DNA of 64,000 nucleotides from Croceitalea marina. Lineage in GTDB: Bacteria > Bacteroidota > Bacteroidia > Flavobacteriales > Flavobacteriaceae. The notes beneath the pieces were generated by a model. The model saw only the letters and a list, made by a program, of their open reading frames with translations. It made no database searches and was not told where the DNA came from. A program made the position numbers and the translations under genes. Of the stretch, positions 35,737 to 44,164 are shown in pieces (position 1 is the stretch's first letter; each line of letters starts with the position of its first letter). Location of the stretch: NCBI RefSeq assembly GCF_042684265.1, contig NZ_JBHULB010000013.1:54250-118249 (forward strand), in the 5' to 3' direction.

Positions 35737-35744
35737 TACCTTTG
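35737..35744 (+). promoter_or_regulatory. Bacteroidota -7 promoter box for abiEi
   Basis: TACCTTTG matches the TAnnTTTG consensus and lies 15 bases before the abiEi start, directly after the inverted-repeat operator. Confidence 0.6.
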
Positions 35745-35759
35745 TGTAAATAGTTTCCA

Positions 35760-36491
35760 ATGAAAACCTCTGAATACATTGAAGATAAGATTAATAAATT
35801 ATCCAAAGGATATGTGTTTACCTATATGGATTTTATGAACGAGGTGACTAGAAGGGAAGCCATTATTAAGCATTTAAATAGAATGGCTGCTTCCGGTAAG
35901 ATAAACAAACTATCCAAAGGTAAATATTTCAAACCGCAAGAAACGGTATTCGGTACTTTATTACCAGACCAATACCAAATTGTAAAAGACTTGTTGGAGG
36001 AAAATGGAAAACTTGTCGGTTATATTACAGGGTATAGCGTTTATAATTCTCTGGGGCTTACTACACAAGTGAGTAGCACGATACAGATAGGCAAACGGGA
36101 GATACGGCCTTCGTTTAAAAGAGGTCGTTTTAGGATTTCGTTCATCAAACAAAAGAATACGATCAATAAAGAAAACATTCCGCTATTGCGATTGTTGGAT
36201 GCCATACGTTACATTAAGAAAATACCCGATACCACCGCTGAAAAAAGCTGTACTCGATTAATGGCATTGTTGCGCGAATTGAAAACTAGCGAACAGATTA
36301 AACTTGTAAAATTAGCTTTTAAGTATTCTCCTGCAACCAGAGCTTTGTTAGGTGCATTGTTAAGCGAGATCAGTTGCAAGGCAGAGAATGGACTAAGAGA
36401 CCTTCAAGATAGTTTAAACCCGATAACGGTTTATAATCTCAATATTTCTGAAAAGGTGTTGTCAAATGCGAAATACTGGAATATCAAATGA
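35760..36491 (+). CDS. AbiEi-like antitoxin/transcriptional regulator (DUF6088 type)
   Basis: 243 residues. The N-terminal winged-helix region (YVFTYMDFMNEVTRREAIIKHLNRMAA...GKYFKP) and a C-terminal AbiEi-like domain fit the antitoxin partner of AbiEii nucleotidyltransferase toxins. The gene overlaps the toxin gene by 4 bases, the classic coupled arrangement. In known type IV systems the antitoxin represses its own promoter and counteracts the toxin without direct binding. The inverted repeat at 35699-35730 suggests the same autoregulation. Likely roles are phage defence by abortive infection and stabilisation of the mobile element. Confidence 0.8.
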   Translation: MKTSEYIEDKINKLSKGYVFTYMDFMNEVTRREAIIKHLNRMAASGKINKLSKGKYFKPQETVFGTLLPDQYQIVKDLLEENGKLVGYITGYSVYNSLGLTTQVSSTIQIGKREIRPSFKRGRFRISFIKQKNTINKENIPLLRLLDAIRYIKKIPDTTAEKSCTRLMALLRELKTSEQIKLVKLAFKYSPATRALLGALLSEISCKAENGLRDLQDSLNPITVYNLNISEKVLSNAKYWNIK

Positions 36492-37471
36492 AGCTGCACG
36501 AGAACGAACCACTTTTCAGGCAAGCGGTACAAGCAACCGCACAGCGTATGGGAATTTTAGATATCTATATCGAAAAGGACTATTGGGTATGCTATGCACT
36601 AAAACTCATTTATGATAGTGCCAACAAAGATGAAGTCATATTTAAGGGAGGTACAGCCTTATCCAAGTGTTATACATTTATCGAACGTTTTTCCGAGGAT
36701 ATTGACTTGGTCGTATTGCGCAGGGAAGAAGAGACAGGGAACCAACTAAAGACGAAGCTTAAAAAAATTACTCAGGAAATAACTGCGCCATTCGTAGAGG
36801 TAGAAATGGAAGGGATTACCAACAAATTGGGAATGATTCGAAAGATAGCCTATAACTATCCCAAAATTTTCAAAGGAAATTACGGACAGGTACGGGATGC
36901 CATTATCATAGAAGCAACATGGCTAGGCTATTTTGAACCGTACACTAAAAGAACTCTGAATACCTATATCTATGATATGATCAATGCCACCGATCAAACC
37001 ACACTGGCGGAAGAATATAATCTATTACCCTTTGAAGCACTTGTACTGGATTCGCGAAGAACACTCTGTGAAAAAATAATGAGTTTGGTTCGCTTTTCAT
37101 ATACCGAAACTCCAATAAATGACCTGAATAATAAAATCAGGCATGTGTATGATATTCATCAACTATTGAAAGACAAAACTGTTCAACAGTTTTTCAATTC
37201 GGATGCTTTTGATACGATGCTCCTAAAGGTAGCCCATGACGATGTACAAAGTTTTAAGAACAACAACGACTGGTTAAAGTACCACCCAAAAGAAGCATTG
37301 ATTTTCAAAGAACCTGAAGAAACGTGGAATCAACTTAAAGACACCTATCAGAATGAATTTAAGTTTTTGGTTTTTGGGGAGTTGCCCGATGAAGAAAGTG
37401 TATTAAATACTATTCTAAAAATATCCACTCAATTGGCTAGTATAACTTGGACGATAGTACCATCTGAGTAA
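36488..37471 (+). CDS. AbiEii/AbiGii-family nucleotidyltransferase toxin
   Basis: 327 residues of the DNA polymerase beta-like nucleotidyltransferase superfamily. The glycine-rich motif FKGGTALSK (52-60) is followed by the metal-binding acidic pair in SEDIDLVV (Asp71, Asp73). C-terminal blocks RRTLCEKIMSLVRFS and RHVYDIHQLL fit the AbiEii family. Members of this superfamily transfer nucleotides, for some to tRNA acceptor stems, and arrest growth. With the preceding gene it makes a type IV toxin-antitoxin pair. Catalytic residues are intact, so the toxin is probably functional. Its target is not deducible here. Confidence 0.88.
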   Translation: MKLHENEPLFRQAVQATAQRMGILDIYIEKDYWVCYALKLIYDSANKDEVIFKGGTALSKCYTFIERFSEDIDLVVLRREEETGNQLKTKLKKITQEITAPFVEVEMEGITNKLGMIRKIAYNYPKIFKGNYGQVRDAIIIEATWLGYFEPYTKRTLNTYIYDMINATDQTTLAEEYNLLPFEALVLDSRRTLCEKIMSLVRFSYTETPINDLNNKIRHVYDIHQLLKDKTVQQFFNSDAFDTMLLKVAHDDVQSFKNNNDWLKYHPKEALIFKEPEETWNQLKDTYQNEFKFLVFGELPDEESVLNTILKISTQLASITWTIVPSE

Positions 37472-37543
37472 TAGTAGGGATAATTCTAATCACAAAAAAT
37501 ACAATTTATATTAAAAATTATATACAATAAAAATTAATTATTA

Positions 37544-37551
37544 TATATTTG
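37544..37551 (+). promoter_or_regulatory. -7 promoter box before the 210-residue unknown gene
   Basis: TATATTTG matches TAnnTTTG and ends 4 bases before the ATG at 37556. Transcription would then begin at or near the start codon. Either the message is nearly leaderless, or translation begins at the next Met codon at 37577. Confidence 0.45.
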
Positions 37552-37555
37552 CTTT

Positions 37556-38188
37556 ATGAAAGCAAATATTTTGAATATGACCCACAATCCAAAAAGACCC
37601 CATGTAAAAAGAAAGCTAGCAACTAAAGAAGGTGTTGAATACGACCTTTCAGAGTATTTGTCCAAGCTATTCAAGGCATTTTCAGGAGCAGTTAGAATGT
37701 TTGAAGAGGAAATAGTTAAAACGCCCCCACAATCTAGGGCTAGAGCTTTTGAAGCTTCGTTACTTAATTCCAAAATGATTCAATCTATTCAAGAGCATTT
37801 TCCTAAAAATTGGAAGTTTGGGAAATATAAAAGATTCCTTTTGAACCTAGAAGGATATACCGTTCTATTCAAAAAACTGAATAATAAAAATATGCCGATG
37901 AATATTAAGACTTCGCACACGTTGGCAATTTCAAACCAAATGCAAACATCGCTATTTGACAACGAAAGTATTTCCGTAGACCCAATTTTGTTTTTTGGAT
38001 ATAGAAAAGATAAAACAGGTCGTATATTTGACCCAAAATTGGTATACATTGATGAGAACAAGATTCAGTGGACACTTACCAATGTAAATGAAGAAGTTAC
38101 TGTTACACCTAGTCTTATTACTCCAAAAGTAGAAAAAGCTGTTCCGGTACTAAAAGATGGTTTAAAGAAAGACAAAAAAACCTCTTAA
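37556..38188 (+). CDS. Unknown protein paired with XRE/IrrE gene
   Basis: 210 residues, basic at both ends (HNPKRPHVKRKL, KDGLKKDKKTS), without signal peptide or membrane segment. A central SLLNSKMIQSIQEHFPKNWKFGKYKRF region and a globular part (MQTSLFDNESISVDPILFFGYRKDKTGRIFD) are visible. I do not recognise a family. The gene lies 35 bases before, and in the same direction as, an XRE/ImmA-IrrE metallopeptidase, with its own -7 box. Such two-gene sets often act as toxin-antitoxin or stress-sensing modules, so this protein may be the effector or substrate of the protease-regulator. That is inference. Confidence 0.65.
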   Translation: MKANILNMTHNPKRPHVKRKLATKEGVEYDLSEYLSKLFKAFSGAVRMFEEEIVKTPPQSRARAFEASLLNSKMIQSIQEHFPKNWKFGKYKRFLLNLEGYTVLFKKLNNKNMPMNIKTSHTLAISNQMQTSLFDNESISVDPILFFGYRKDKTGRIFDPKLVYIDENKIQWTLTNVNEEVTVTPSLITPKVEKAVPVLKDGLKKDKKTS

Positions 38189-38223
38189 AACATATTCCCA
38201 ACTATATGACAATTTAATTATAG

Positions 38224-39273
38224 ATGCGCTTTAATCACAAACAAATAACCTTTGCTCGAGAGTACAGAGGTTATTCTCAATCCGACCTAGCTTCTAAAAT
38301 ATCTGGGCTTTCGCAGCCTAACTTATCAAAACACGAGAAAGGCTTTGATGTCTTGTCGGAAGATATGGTCATCAAGGTAATAGATTATCTAGGCTTTCCT
38401 AAAGATTGGTTATTTAAGAATATTTCTAATTTTTCAGAAAACACGCATTACAGAAAACGAGCAACTTTAACCAAGCGGGACAAAACGTCTATTGAACTTG
38501 GAAATCGTTTGATAGGTCATTTGATAGATCAAATGTCAGACTCTTTGGAGTGGCCCGAATTTAAGCACGTCCCTTTGGATATTCAAGAAGGTCATACTCC
38601 TAAAAGCATTGCTCAACACGCTAGAAAAATGCTAGGTCTTAATAATGGTGTTCCCGTGACAAATATCTTTTCTTTATTAGAATCGAAAGGTATTGTGGTG
38701 GTCGAAATAAACGCCCATGTTAAATTTGATGGTGTTTCGTTTATAACGGACGGGGGAACTCCTGTTATAATAATCAACAAAGGTTTTAGTAATGACCGAA
38801 AACGTAGGACGCTGGCTCATGAATATGGGCATATATTAATGCATTGCTATTTCGCAATACCTTCACATAGAACTGAAAAGGTAAGAGAACAAGAGGTTGA
38901 AGAATTTACCTCTGAATTTCTTATGCCTGAAAAACATATTGGTCCTATGATAAGAAATTTGCGTATTGGTGATTTAGCAGAACTAAAAAGATATTGGCTT
39001 ACTTCAATGTCATCAATTGTTAGAAGTGCAAAAGAATTGGGCTTTATCAATAATGACCGATATGTTTATTTTAATATAGAACTAAGTCGAGGAGGTAGAA
39101 GTGATGATAAGTTAAGTGTGTTTATAGATGAGCCAAACTTGTTTGCAGAAGCATATAATATTCATAAAAAATCTTTGGGTTACTCTAAGGAAGAATTAGC
39201 AACTGCTTTTAATTTGCCAGTCGATATTGTCGAAAAATTTCTAGAACCGAATACTTTTAGAATAATAAAATAA
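38224..39273 (+). CDS. XRE-family HTH plus ImmA/IrrE metallopeptidase
   Basis: 349 residues in two domains. Residues 5-60 are a helix-turn-helix (REYRGYSQSDLASKISGLSQPNLSKHEKG). Residues 130-260 are an IrrE/ImmA-type zinc peptidase with HEYGH (His199, Glu200, His203) and a downstream glutamate-rich third-ligand region (VEEFTSEFLMP). Proteins of this design can repress a promoter and cleave repressors, for example to control ICE excision (ImmA) or stress responses (IrrE). It probably regulates the preceding gene or the element itself. The ORF begins at a normal ATG and is complete. Confidence 0.85.
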   Translation: MRFNHKQITFAREYRGYSQSDLASKISGLSQPNLSKHEKGFDVLSEDMVIKVIDYLGFPKDWLFKNISNFSENTHYRKRATLTKRDKTSIELGNRLIGHLIDQMSDSLEWPEFKHVPLDIQEGHTPKSIAQHARKMLGLNNGVPVTNIFSLLESKGIVVVEINAHVKFDGVSFITDGGTPVIIINKGFSNDRKRRTLAHEYGHILMHCYFAIPSHRTEKVREQEVEEFTSEFLMPEKHIGPMIRNLRIGDLAELKRYWLTSMSSIVRSAKELGFINNDRYVYFNIELSRGGRSDDKLSVFIDEPNLFAEAYNIHKKSLGYSKEELATAFNLPVDIVEKFLEPNTFRIIK

Positions 39274-39424
39274 ATAGACTCCGCTTTAATTTATTAAGTT
39301 ATTTGGTAGGGCAACGGAATTTTGACCCCCAAATCTTACCTCAAAACTTTGCGCATGGATCCTGTCCGGTTTTTGTAGTGATTCCAGCAGATTAGCGTAA
39401 AGCAAAAACCGGATAGGGCGCACC

Positions 39425-39880
39425 TTACTTTTTGCTTTGGGGTTCTCGCCATTCTTGATAGAGTGCGCTGGCCTCCGGGCTGGCCTTGAAGAAAGCCCTG
39501 AAATGCCCGACCGCTTTTTCTTCTCCCTGTCCATAAGCTTCTTGCTCAATTTTAGAAATTCGAGAAACCTTATAAACGGAAAAGCCCAATACCAGAATAA
39601 TACAGGTAAATAGCCCACAAAATAGCTTTATCACCCATTTCGGAGTGGTCATTGACTTTTTAATGTAGTAGACCACGTTCGCCATCAGTTTGTGTTGGTC
39701 TTGAATTGTTCTCTTCTGGTCGTCATTGTACCGCCTTAAGATAAAGTCAATGTCTTTCGTGTCGGGCTTGATTTTGTAGTTCATCAAAAAAGCTTGCATC
39801 TCTTCCAAGCGACTGACCGAGTTTTCAAATTCTTTGATTTCTTCGGTTATCAATTCTGCTATCTCTTCTAATTTTGCCAT
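39425..39880 (-). CDS. Mobilization-associated membrane protein
   Basis: 151 residues. The N-terminal two thirds are predicted coiled-coil and charged (ELITEEIKEFENSVSRLEEM). One transmembrane helix (WVIKLFCGLFTCIILVLGFSVY) lies near residues 82-104, and the C-terminal tail ends at EWREPQSKK. It follows the relaxase gene by 4 bases on the same strand. Proteins of this size and layout commonly follow relaxases in mobilizable elements of Bacteroidota and may link the relaxosome to the membrane or coupling protein. Function is inferred from position. Confidence 0.7.
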   Translation of the reverse strand: MAKLEEIAELITEEIKEFENSVSRLEEMQAFLMNYKIKPDTKDIDFILRRYNDDQKRTIQDQHKLMANVVYYIKKSMTTPKWVIKLFCGLFTCIILVLGFSVYKVSRISKIEQEAYGQGEEKAVGHFRAFFKASPEASALYQEWREPQSKK

Positions 39881-39884
39881 AATT

Positions 39885-40754
39885 TTATATTTCCATTCCT
39901 AATCCTATTGTTTTTTTAACGGCTATCTTGATTGCTTTTTGCGCGATGCTCGCTGCCAAGTTGGGCGATAAGCCAACAGTGTTTCCTAGCATTGAAAGGG
40001 TGTTCTCCTTTGCTATTTTTTGAGCCATATTTTTATCAAACCCGATTCGCTCTGCTATGCGTCCCATTGACATGGAACGGTGTACTTCACTTCCCTTTAG
40101 ATTTTGACCTTGATATTCAAAGCGGAAGCCTCGTAACTGATTCGATTTGTTGATGCTTGGAATAACCTTTACATTATTTTGTTTCATGTATTTGATGTAC
40201 TGGTCAAAATCCTTGGGCTTCATTTCGGCAACAACCTTTTCATGCATTTGCTTTATTTCTTGGCGTATATTCTTCACTTCATTTAGTTTTTCTTGTTGCA
40301 CTTCCCTGACCGTGGTCAATCCCATTTGTTTGGCAACCTTTTCGGCGGCCTGTTGGCTCCGTTTTCCGATATAGTTGTCCTTGTAAGCCTTACCATCAAA
40401 ACCGATGCGGTTAACATATAAATGGATATGCCGATGACTTTTATCCTGATGTACAAAAGCGATTGCCTGTCGTTCTTGTAGTTTCATTTCCTTTATGAAT
40501 CCTTCTGTGATTTCTTTCAGTTCTTTTTCTTTTAATTCCTGTCCATCTTTAATAGTAGGACTAAGCACGAAACTCAAGGTGTTCTTTTTGCATCGGTGGT
40601 TTTGTGTTTGTATGATTTTGAATTCCTGTGTTAGCTCTATGGGATTGTCCCCTGCCAGATGTTCGCGATAGACCACCTTGGCATCTTTCTCCTCGTTCCA
40701 TCCGTAACCCATGGAAGCTCCTGTATGTGATATGGATTTTCCCATGCCTATCAT
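39885..40754 (-). CDS. Relaxase/mobilization nuclease
   Basis: 289 residues. The three-histidine metal motif of MobP/MobV-type relaxases is visible in AFVHQDKSHRHIHLYVNR (His102, His107, His109, His111). The nucleophilic residue probably lies in the N-terminal stretch, which has Tyr17 and Tyr29. It overlaps the MobC-like gene by 4 bases (ATGA). The enzyme would nick oriT and stay bound to the 5' end to pilot the single strand. It is short compared with large conjugative relaxases, as expected for IMEs. A start at the ATG at 40745 is an alternative. Confidence 0.9.
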   Translation of the reverse strand: MIGMGKSISHTGASMGYGWNEEKDAKVVYREHLAGDNPIELTQEFKIIQTQNHRCKKNTLSFVLSPTIKDGQELKEKELKEITEGFIKEMKLQERQAIAFVHQDKSHRHIHLYVNRIGFDGKAYKDNYIGKRSQQAAEKVAKQMGLTTVREVQQEKLNEVKNIRQEIKQMHEKVVAEMKPKDFDQYIKYMKQNNVKVIPSINKSNQLRGFRFEYQGQNLKGSEVHRSMSMGRIAERIGFDKNMAQKIAKENTLSMLGNTVGLSPNLAASIAQKAIKIAVKKTIGLGMEI

Positions 40755-41047
40755 TTCTTGAAATTGTAAAGATGTTTTCGAATTTCATTTGCCAAATGCA
40801 CGACTTCATCGGCCAATTTCGGATTGCGTTTTCGGTACATATTCCCGATACGCTTAAAGTTGACCTGATACTGAACCAACAATTTGTAGACATCGATTTG
40901 TTCATCGGAAAACCGTTCGACAATTCTATGGTCGAAGGCGGCACGCCGACAATATTCACTTATGGAAAGTCCGCTCTTTTTAGCCTTGATTTTGAGCAGT
41001 TTCTTCTCATAAATGGAACATCGAAATTGTACAAATTCCTTTTTCAC
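40751..41047 (-). CDS. MobC-like relaxosome protein
   Basis: 98 residues with an N-terminal ribbon-helix-helix-like segment (KEFVQFRCSIYEKKLLKIKAKKSGLSISEYCRRAAF) and a C-terminal helical region (VNFKRIGNMYRKRNPKLADEVVHLANEIRKH). This is the usual make-up of MobC-type accessory proteins, which bind oriT and help the relaxase melt it. It is coupled to the relaxase gene and lies 80 bases from the candidate oriT. The assignment rests on fold features and position. Confidence 0.82.
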   Translation of the reverse strand: MKKEFVQFRCSIYEKKLLKIKAKKSGLSISEYCRRAAFDHRIVERFSDEQIDVYKLLVQYQVNFKRIGNMYRKRNPKLADEVVHLANEIRKHLYNFKK

Positions 41048-41126
41048 CTGTGGTTTTATTTAATTTTTTAAATCAAATTATCCTTTGCTAAATCATATAT
41101 CGAAAACTCAATTAACAGTTCCTACC

Positions 41127-41181
41127 CTTTTGCGACCAACGGGAGCAAAAGCAAGATTTGTCATGACAATGACACATCTTG
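41127..41181. other. Candidate origin of transfer (oriT)
   Basis: The space upstream of mobC holds two adjacent hairpins. The first has perfect 7-bp arms CTTTTGC and GCAAAAG around an 11-base loop (41127-41151). The second has 13-bp arms with one mismatch around a 4-base loop (41152-41181). Inverted repeats next to mobC-relaxase genes are the normal form of oriT. The nic site is not determined. Confidence 0.6.
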
Positions 41182-41208
41182 AATTCTCACTCAGACGCAT
41201 TTTTACAG

Positions 41209-42066
41209 CTATCTTCCGTTTTCTTTATTTCTCCGTATCCACATCTCATTTATATCTTTGTAATCTTCATATAAATTGGATTTATCGATGCATCCTTTAT
41301 GGTTTTGCATCAACCATTCCGTAGCTTCATTTCCTGCTTTATCATTATCCAAATAAAGCTTAACATCCTTGAAAAATTCTATATGTCTAATTGCCTTTTT
41401 AAGAAAGGAAAGCGAGTTAAAAATGAGAAAGGACATCTTATCGTGATAGAAGTTCGTGACCGTTAAAAAATCGAACATTCCCTCCGTTACCACCAATTGA
41501 TTACCTCTGTTTGACACATATGTAATGTCCTTTGAGGAGGAGGAACTCTTATAGTACCTATTACGAAGTTCCCAACCACCGGAATCGTTTAGTAGTCCAA
41601 TACCGAAGTAATGGTTTCCTTTACGAGAGTAATGGACTTCTTTACAATATTTATTGGCAGTTTCCAGCGTTATGTTCCGTTCCTTTATATAAACTTTCAG
41701 GCCGTAGTGCCAAATAGGGCGGGCACTTTTGATAATGAGATCATCATTCTTAGGTGGCTCAAAAGGTTGCGGGTGAAAAGAAAAAGAGGGCGGTATGTCA
41801 GAAAGAAAGTCAAGCGCATCCAGCAAACGGCAATCGTAAAGCCGGATGACCAAATCGAGGGTGTTCCCACCAAAGCCCGACCCGTGGTCGAACCAAAGGT
41901 TCTTGATTTTCGAAACCTTGAAAGAGGCATGGGTCTCTGGCCGGAACGGGCTTAGAAACCAAGCATCTTTCTTCGTTTCCCTGCGGGGAAAGTGCCCTGC
42001 CTTTGCCATCGTTTTCACGATGCAGATGGCACGGGCTTTTTGCCAGCTTATTTCTTCTCCTTTCAT
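41209..42066 (-). CDS. Toprim-domain protein, primase-like
   Basis: 285 residues. A Toprim fold is indicated by LVVTEGMFDFLTV (conserved glutamate) and VKLYLDNDKAGNEATEWL (the D-x-D element). The N-terminal part (AWFLSPFRPETHASFKVSKIKNLWFDHGSGFGG) resembles the CHC2-type primase zinc domain but without clear zinc ligands. Such proteins occur in mobilizable elements of Bacteroidota and may prime the second strand after transfer. It overlaps the excisionase-like gene by 4 bases. Primase activity has to be assumed; a nuclease-like Toprim role is possible. Confidence 0.8.
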   Translation of the reverse strand: MKGEEISWQKARAICIVKTMAKAGHFPRRETKKDAWFLSPFRPETHASFKVSKIKNLWFDHGSGFGGNTLDLVIRLYDCRLLDALDFLSDIPPSFSFHPQPFEPPKNDDLIIKSARPIWHYGLKVYIKERNITLETANKYCKEVHYSRKGNHYFGIGLLNDSGGWELRNRYYKSSSSSKDITYVSNRGNQLVVTEGMFDFLTVTNFYHDKMSFLIFNSLSFLKKAIRHIEFFKDVKLYLDNDKAGNEATEWLMQNHKGCIDKSNLYEDYKDINEMWIRRNKENGR

Positions 42067-42350
42067 CTGCGCTTGTTTTTAAAGGTATAGTTGAGAGCTT
42101 CGGTCTCGATTTCCGAATTTGACTTCCTGCTATTCTGAAGAAGCCACGCATTGAGTTTGGCCTTTTCAAAGAACAGCATCTTGCCATTAGGTTTGGAGTG
42201 TGGGATATTTCCAGAAGCCGTCAATTTGTACAGATAGCTTCTAGATATTCCTGTGTAGTCACAAGTTTCCTCGAAAGTGAGTACTTCCTTATTGGCTATT
42301 AAAAGCCGTTCCAAACGATCAAGTCGTTCAAGGATTAAAAAATTGTCCAT
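42063..42350 (-). CDS. Helix-turn-helix excisionase-like protein
   Basis: 95 residues with a MerR/excisionase-type DNA-binding region (EETCDYTGISRSYLYKLTASGNIPHSKPNGKMLFF) and an N-terminal helical part (LERLDRLERLLIANKEVL). Proteins of this type act as recombination directionality factors or regulators in integrative elements. It is the first gene of the reverse mobilization unit (xis-like, toprim, then mobC-relaxase). The 17-bp repeat upstream (42511-42527) also occurs near attL, consistent with a protein that binds both its own promoter and the attachment region. Confidence 0.85.
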   Translation of the reverse strand: MDNFLILERLDRLERLLIANKEVLTFEETCDYTGISRSYLYKLTASGNIPHSKPNGKMLFFEKAKLNAWLLQNSRKSNSEIETEALNYTFKNKRR

Positions 42351-42843
42351 TGGTTTCCTTTTTTAGGTTACGAAATGAACAAAAGCGCTTTTGTTTTCTT
42401 TTGAAGAATTCTTGGGATAAAGGTAAAATAAAGGAAGGTGCAACCCTTGATATCTAAAATTTATTTATTCACAAAAATCTGATATACAGTTACTTATATT
42501 AAATGAGTTTAAATGAAACCATATGAAATATGGTATTTTAGATTTGGTTTCAAATGGAATCAAATGGTTTCATTTGATTTTTGTCAAAAATGGGCGCTTT
42601 TTGAGTTATTAACAATTTAAGACAGCTAATTACTAAAGTTTCAGTTTAAAAAAGGTCAAATATCTTCTTTTAGTAGAAGTCAATTACATAATTATTTTTT
42701 GAAGAAACTTTACATTATAATGTTGAATGCTGTCATATAAAAGGTTCTTTTTACAGCACTCGTCAAAACACAGGTAACTCCCCGTGAATGGTGTCGCAGC
42801 TTCTCATAGTGTGCTATACACCTTGCATATTGTTGGCTTTTCG
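42351..42843. promoter_or_regulatory. Intergenic region with iteron-like repeats upstream of the excisionase gene
   Basis: No gene is visible in 493 bases. The interval 42511-42577 holds AAATGAAACCATATGAA, then TTTGGTTTCAAATGG and AAATGGTTTCATTTGA in inverted sense. These are three related sites in 67 bases. The first copy is identical to a site beside attL. They may be excisionase/integrase or initiator binding sites. The remainder is AT-rich without recognisable signals. Confidence 0.5.
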
Positions 42844-44115
42844 TTATTTCTGTTTAGACAAAACCCCTAATTGTTCACCCATTAACATATGAATATAAGA
42901 GTTCCCATCTTCTTGCATTGGAGCGTCCAAAGTGAATGAAACACCATCTTGAAAAATCATTATAAAATCAGAACCACCGAATGCAAAATGCCCAAGCAAA
43001 TCACCTTTTTTTACAATTGTTCCAAGAGTAATATTTTCTTCAAAATTGACTGAACCGACAACTCCCATACCGATAGGGATTAAAGCGACCAGTCCATATT
43101 CCGCAGTTTCCAATATAACACATCCTCTTGTCTCAACAGATTGCCATCCCGTTTTAGCACTTGGATTAAATGCATACCTATTGTTTTCCTTATCCCACCA
43201 CAGTTGACCCCCTGTTGGATTGGCACCTTGAATTATTCGGGCTTCTTTTATTGTTCCACCTAATGGAAAGTGATATCTGTGATAGTCGTTTACATTTAAA
43301 AAGGAATGCGTAAATGTGCCGTTTGCAAATGCGTCTTTATACTGGCTGTCATCGCCGATGAGTTTTGATATAGATTTGAGAGTAGCAGACTTTACAGGAA
43401 CCCCCTCTTTTTCTATCAAGTTGGAGGTACTATCTATTGCCCATACACCCTGTGGTTCTGAGTCTGCAAATGATACCACCACAGAATCTAAACCTGGACT
43501 TGCAACGGGCCGCATATCAGGAGATTTCAAGTGTCTGGCAAAGAATTGATTGAAAGTCTTCCAGTTTGAGGGATTTTCATACCAACCATTTTGTAGACCG
43601 AAATTAGGGTCGTTTAAAGCCATTTGATAATATTCTTCATTCCAGGAATCTTCAGTGTCCAAGTAAACACCCCATGATTTGCTGAAAGTGACCAACCATT
43701 TGGCAAATGGTTCATAATACTGCAATGAGTTATTCACTAATCCTTTACCCTCCAATTCTGGAAGTGGTTGATCGATTAAAAAATAGAAGGCACAGAGTCC
43801 CTGGAATATATTATCAAATATTTCAGGATATTCTTCCTTTTTAACAATTGCCCAAGGCATTGTTGTTTCCGTCCATGTAACAAACTCGTAATATTCTGCA
43901 AGGTTCTGAGCTGGGTTCGTATTTCTGTCGGGATTTATCTCTTTTGCTTTCTGCAGAGAAGATTCAAGCATTAACTTAAGTTCTGGATTATTGTCTAAAA
44001 GAGTGATTAGTTCTTTTGTTGCTTCACCATATTCAATAGTTTTTTGAGGAGAATCACAGGAGAAAACACTAATAATGGTCAATAGTGTAAGCAAGAGATT
44101 TCTATAATATTTCAT
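42844..44115 (-). CDS. Secreted phosphatidylserine-decarboxylase-like lipoprotein
   Basis: 423 residues with lipobox IISVFSC (Cys20). Residues 50-200 resemble the domain that accompanies PSD in some bacteria (TNPAQNLAEYYEFVTWTETTMPW). The C-terminal half is PSD-like, including FLNVNDYHRYHFPLGG and the self-cleavage region LLGHFAFGGSDF, where the serine would become the pyruvoyl cofactor. Normal PSDs are inner-membrane enzymes of phospholipid synthesis. A lipoprotein version on a mobile element is unusual. It could decarboxylate an exogenous or periplasmic serine lipid or peptide, or serve as a non-housekeeping paralogue. Substrate is unknown. Confidence 0.82.
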   Translation of the reverse strand: MKYYRNLLLTLLTIISVFSCDSPQKTIEYGEATKELITLLDNNPELKLMLESSLQKAKEINPDRNTNPAQNLAEYYEFVTWTETTMPWAIVKKEEYPEIFDNIFQGLCAFYFLIDQPLPELEGKGLVNNSLQYYEPFAKWLVTFSKSWGVYLDTEDSWNEEYYQMALNDPNFGLQNGWYENPSNWKTFNQFFARHLKSPDMRPVASPGLDSVVVSFADSEPQGVWAIDSTSNLIEKEGVPVKSATLKSISKLIGDDSQYKDAFANGTFTHSFLNVNDYHRYHFPLGGTIKEARIIQGANPTGGQLWWDKENNRYAFNPSAKTGWQSVETRGCVILETAEYGLVALIPIGMGVVGSVNFEENITLGTIVKKGDLLGHFAFGGSDFIMIFQDGVSFTLDAPMQEDGNSYIHMLMGEQLGVLSKQK

Positions 44116-44164
44116 TTTAATTGTGTTTTGTGTTGGTTATGATGAAGCACATCGGCTTTTATTT

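Noticed and set aside
39286..39618. Reverse-strand 110-codon ORF after the XRE/IrrE gene
   Set aside because: It overlaps the well-supported mobilization protein gene in another frame and shows no domain-like sequence.
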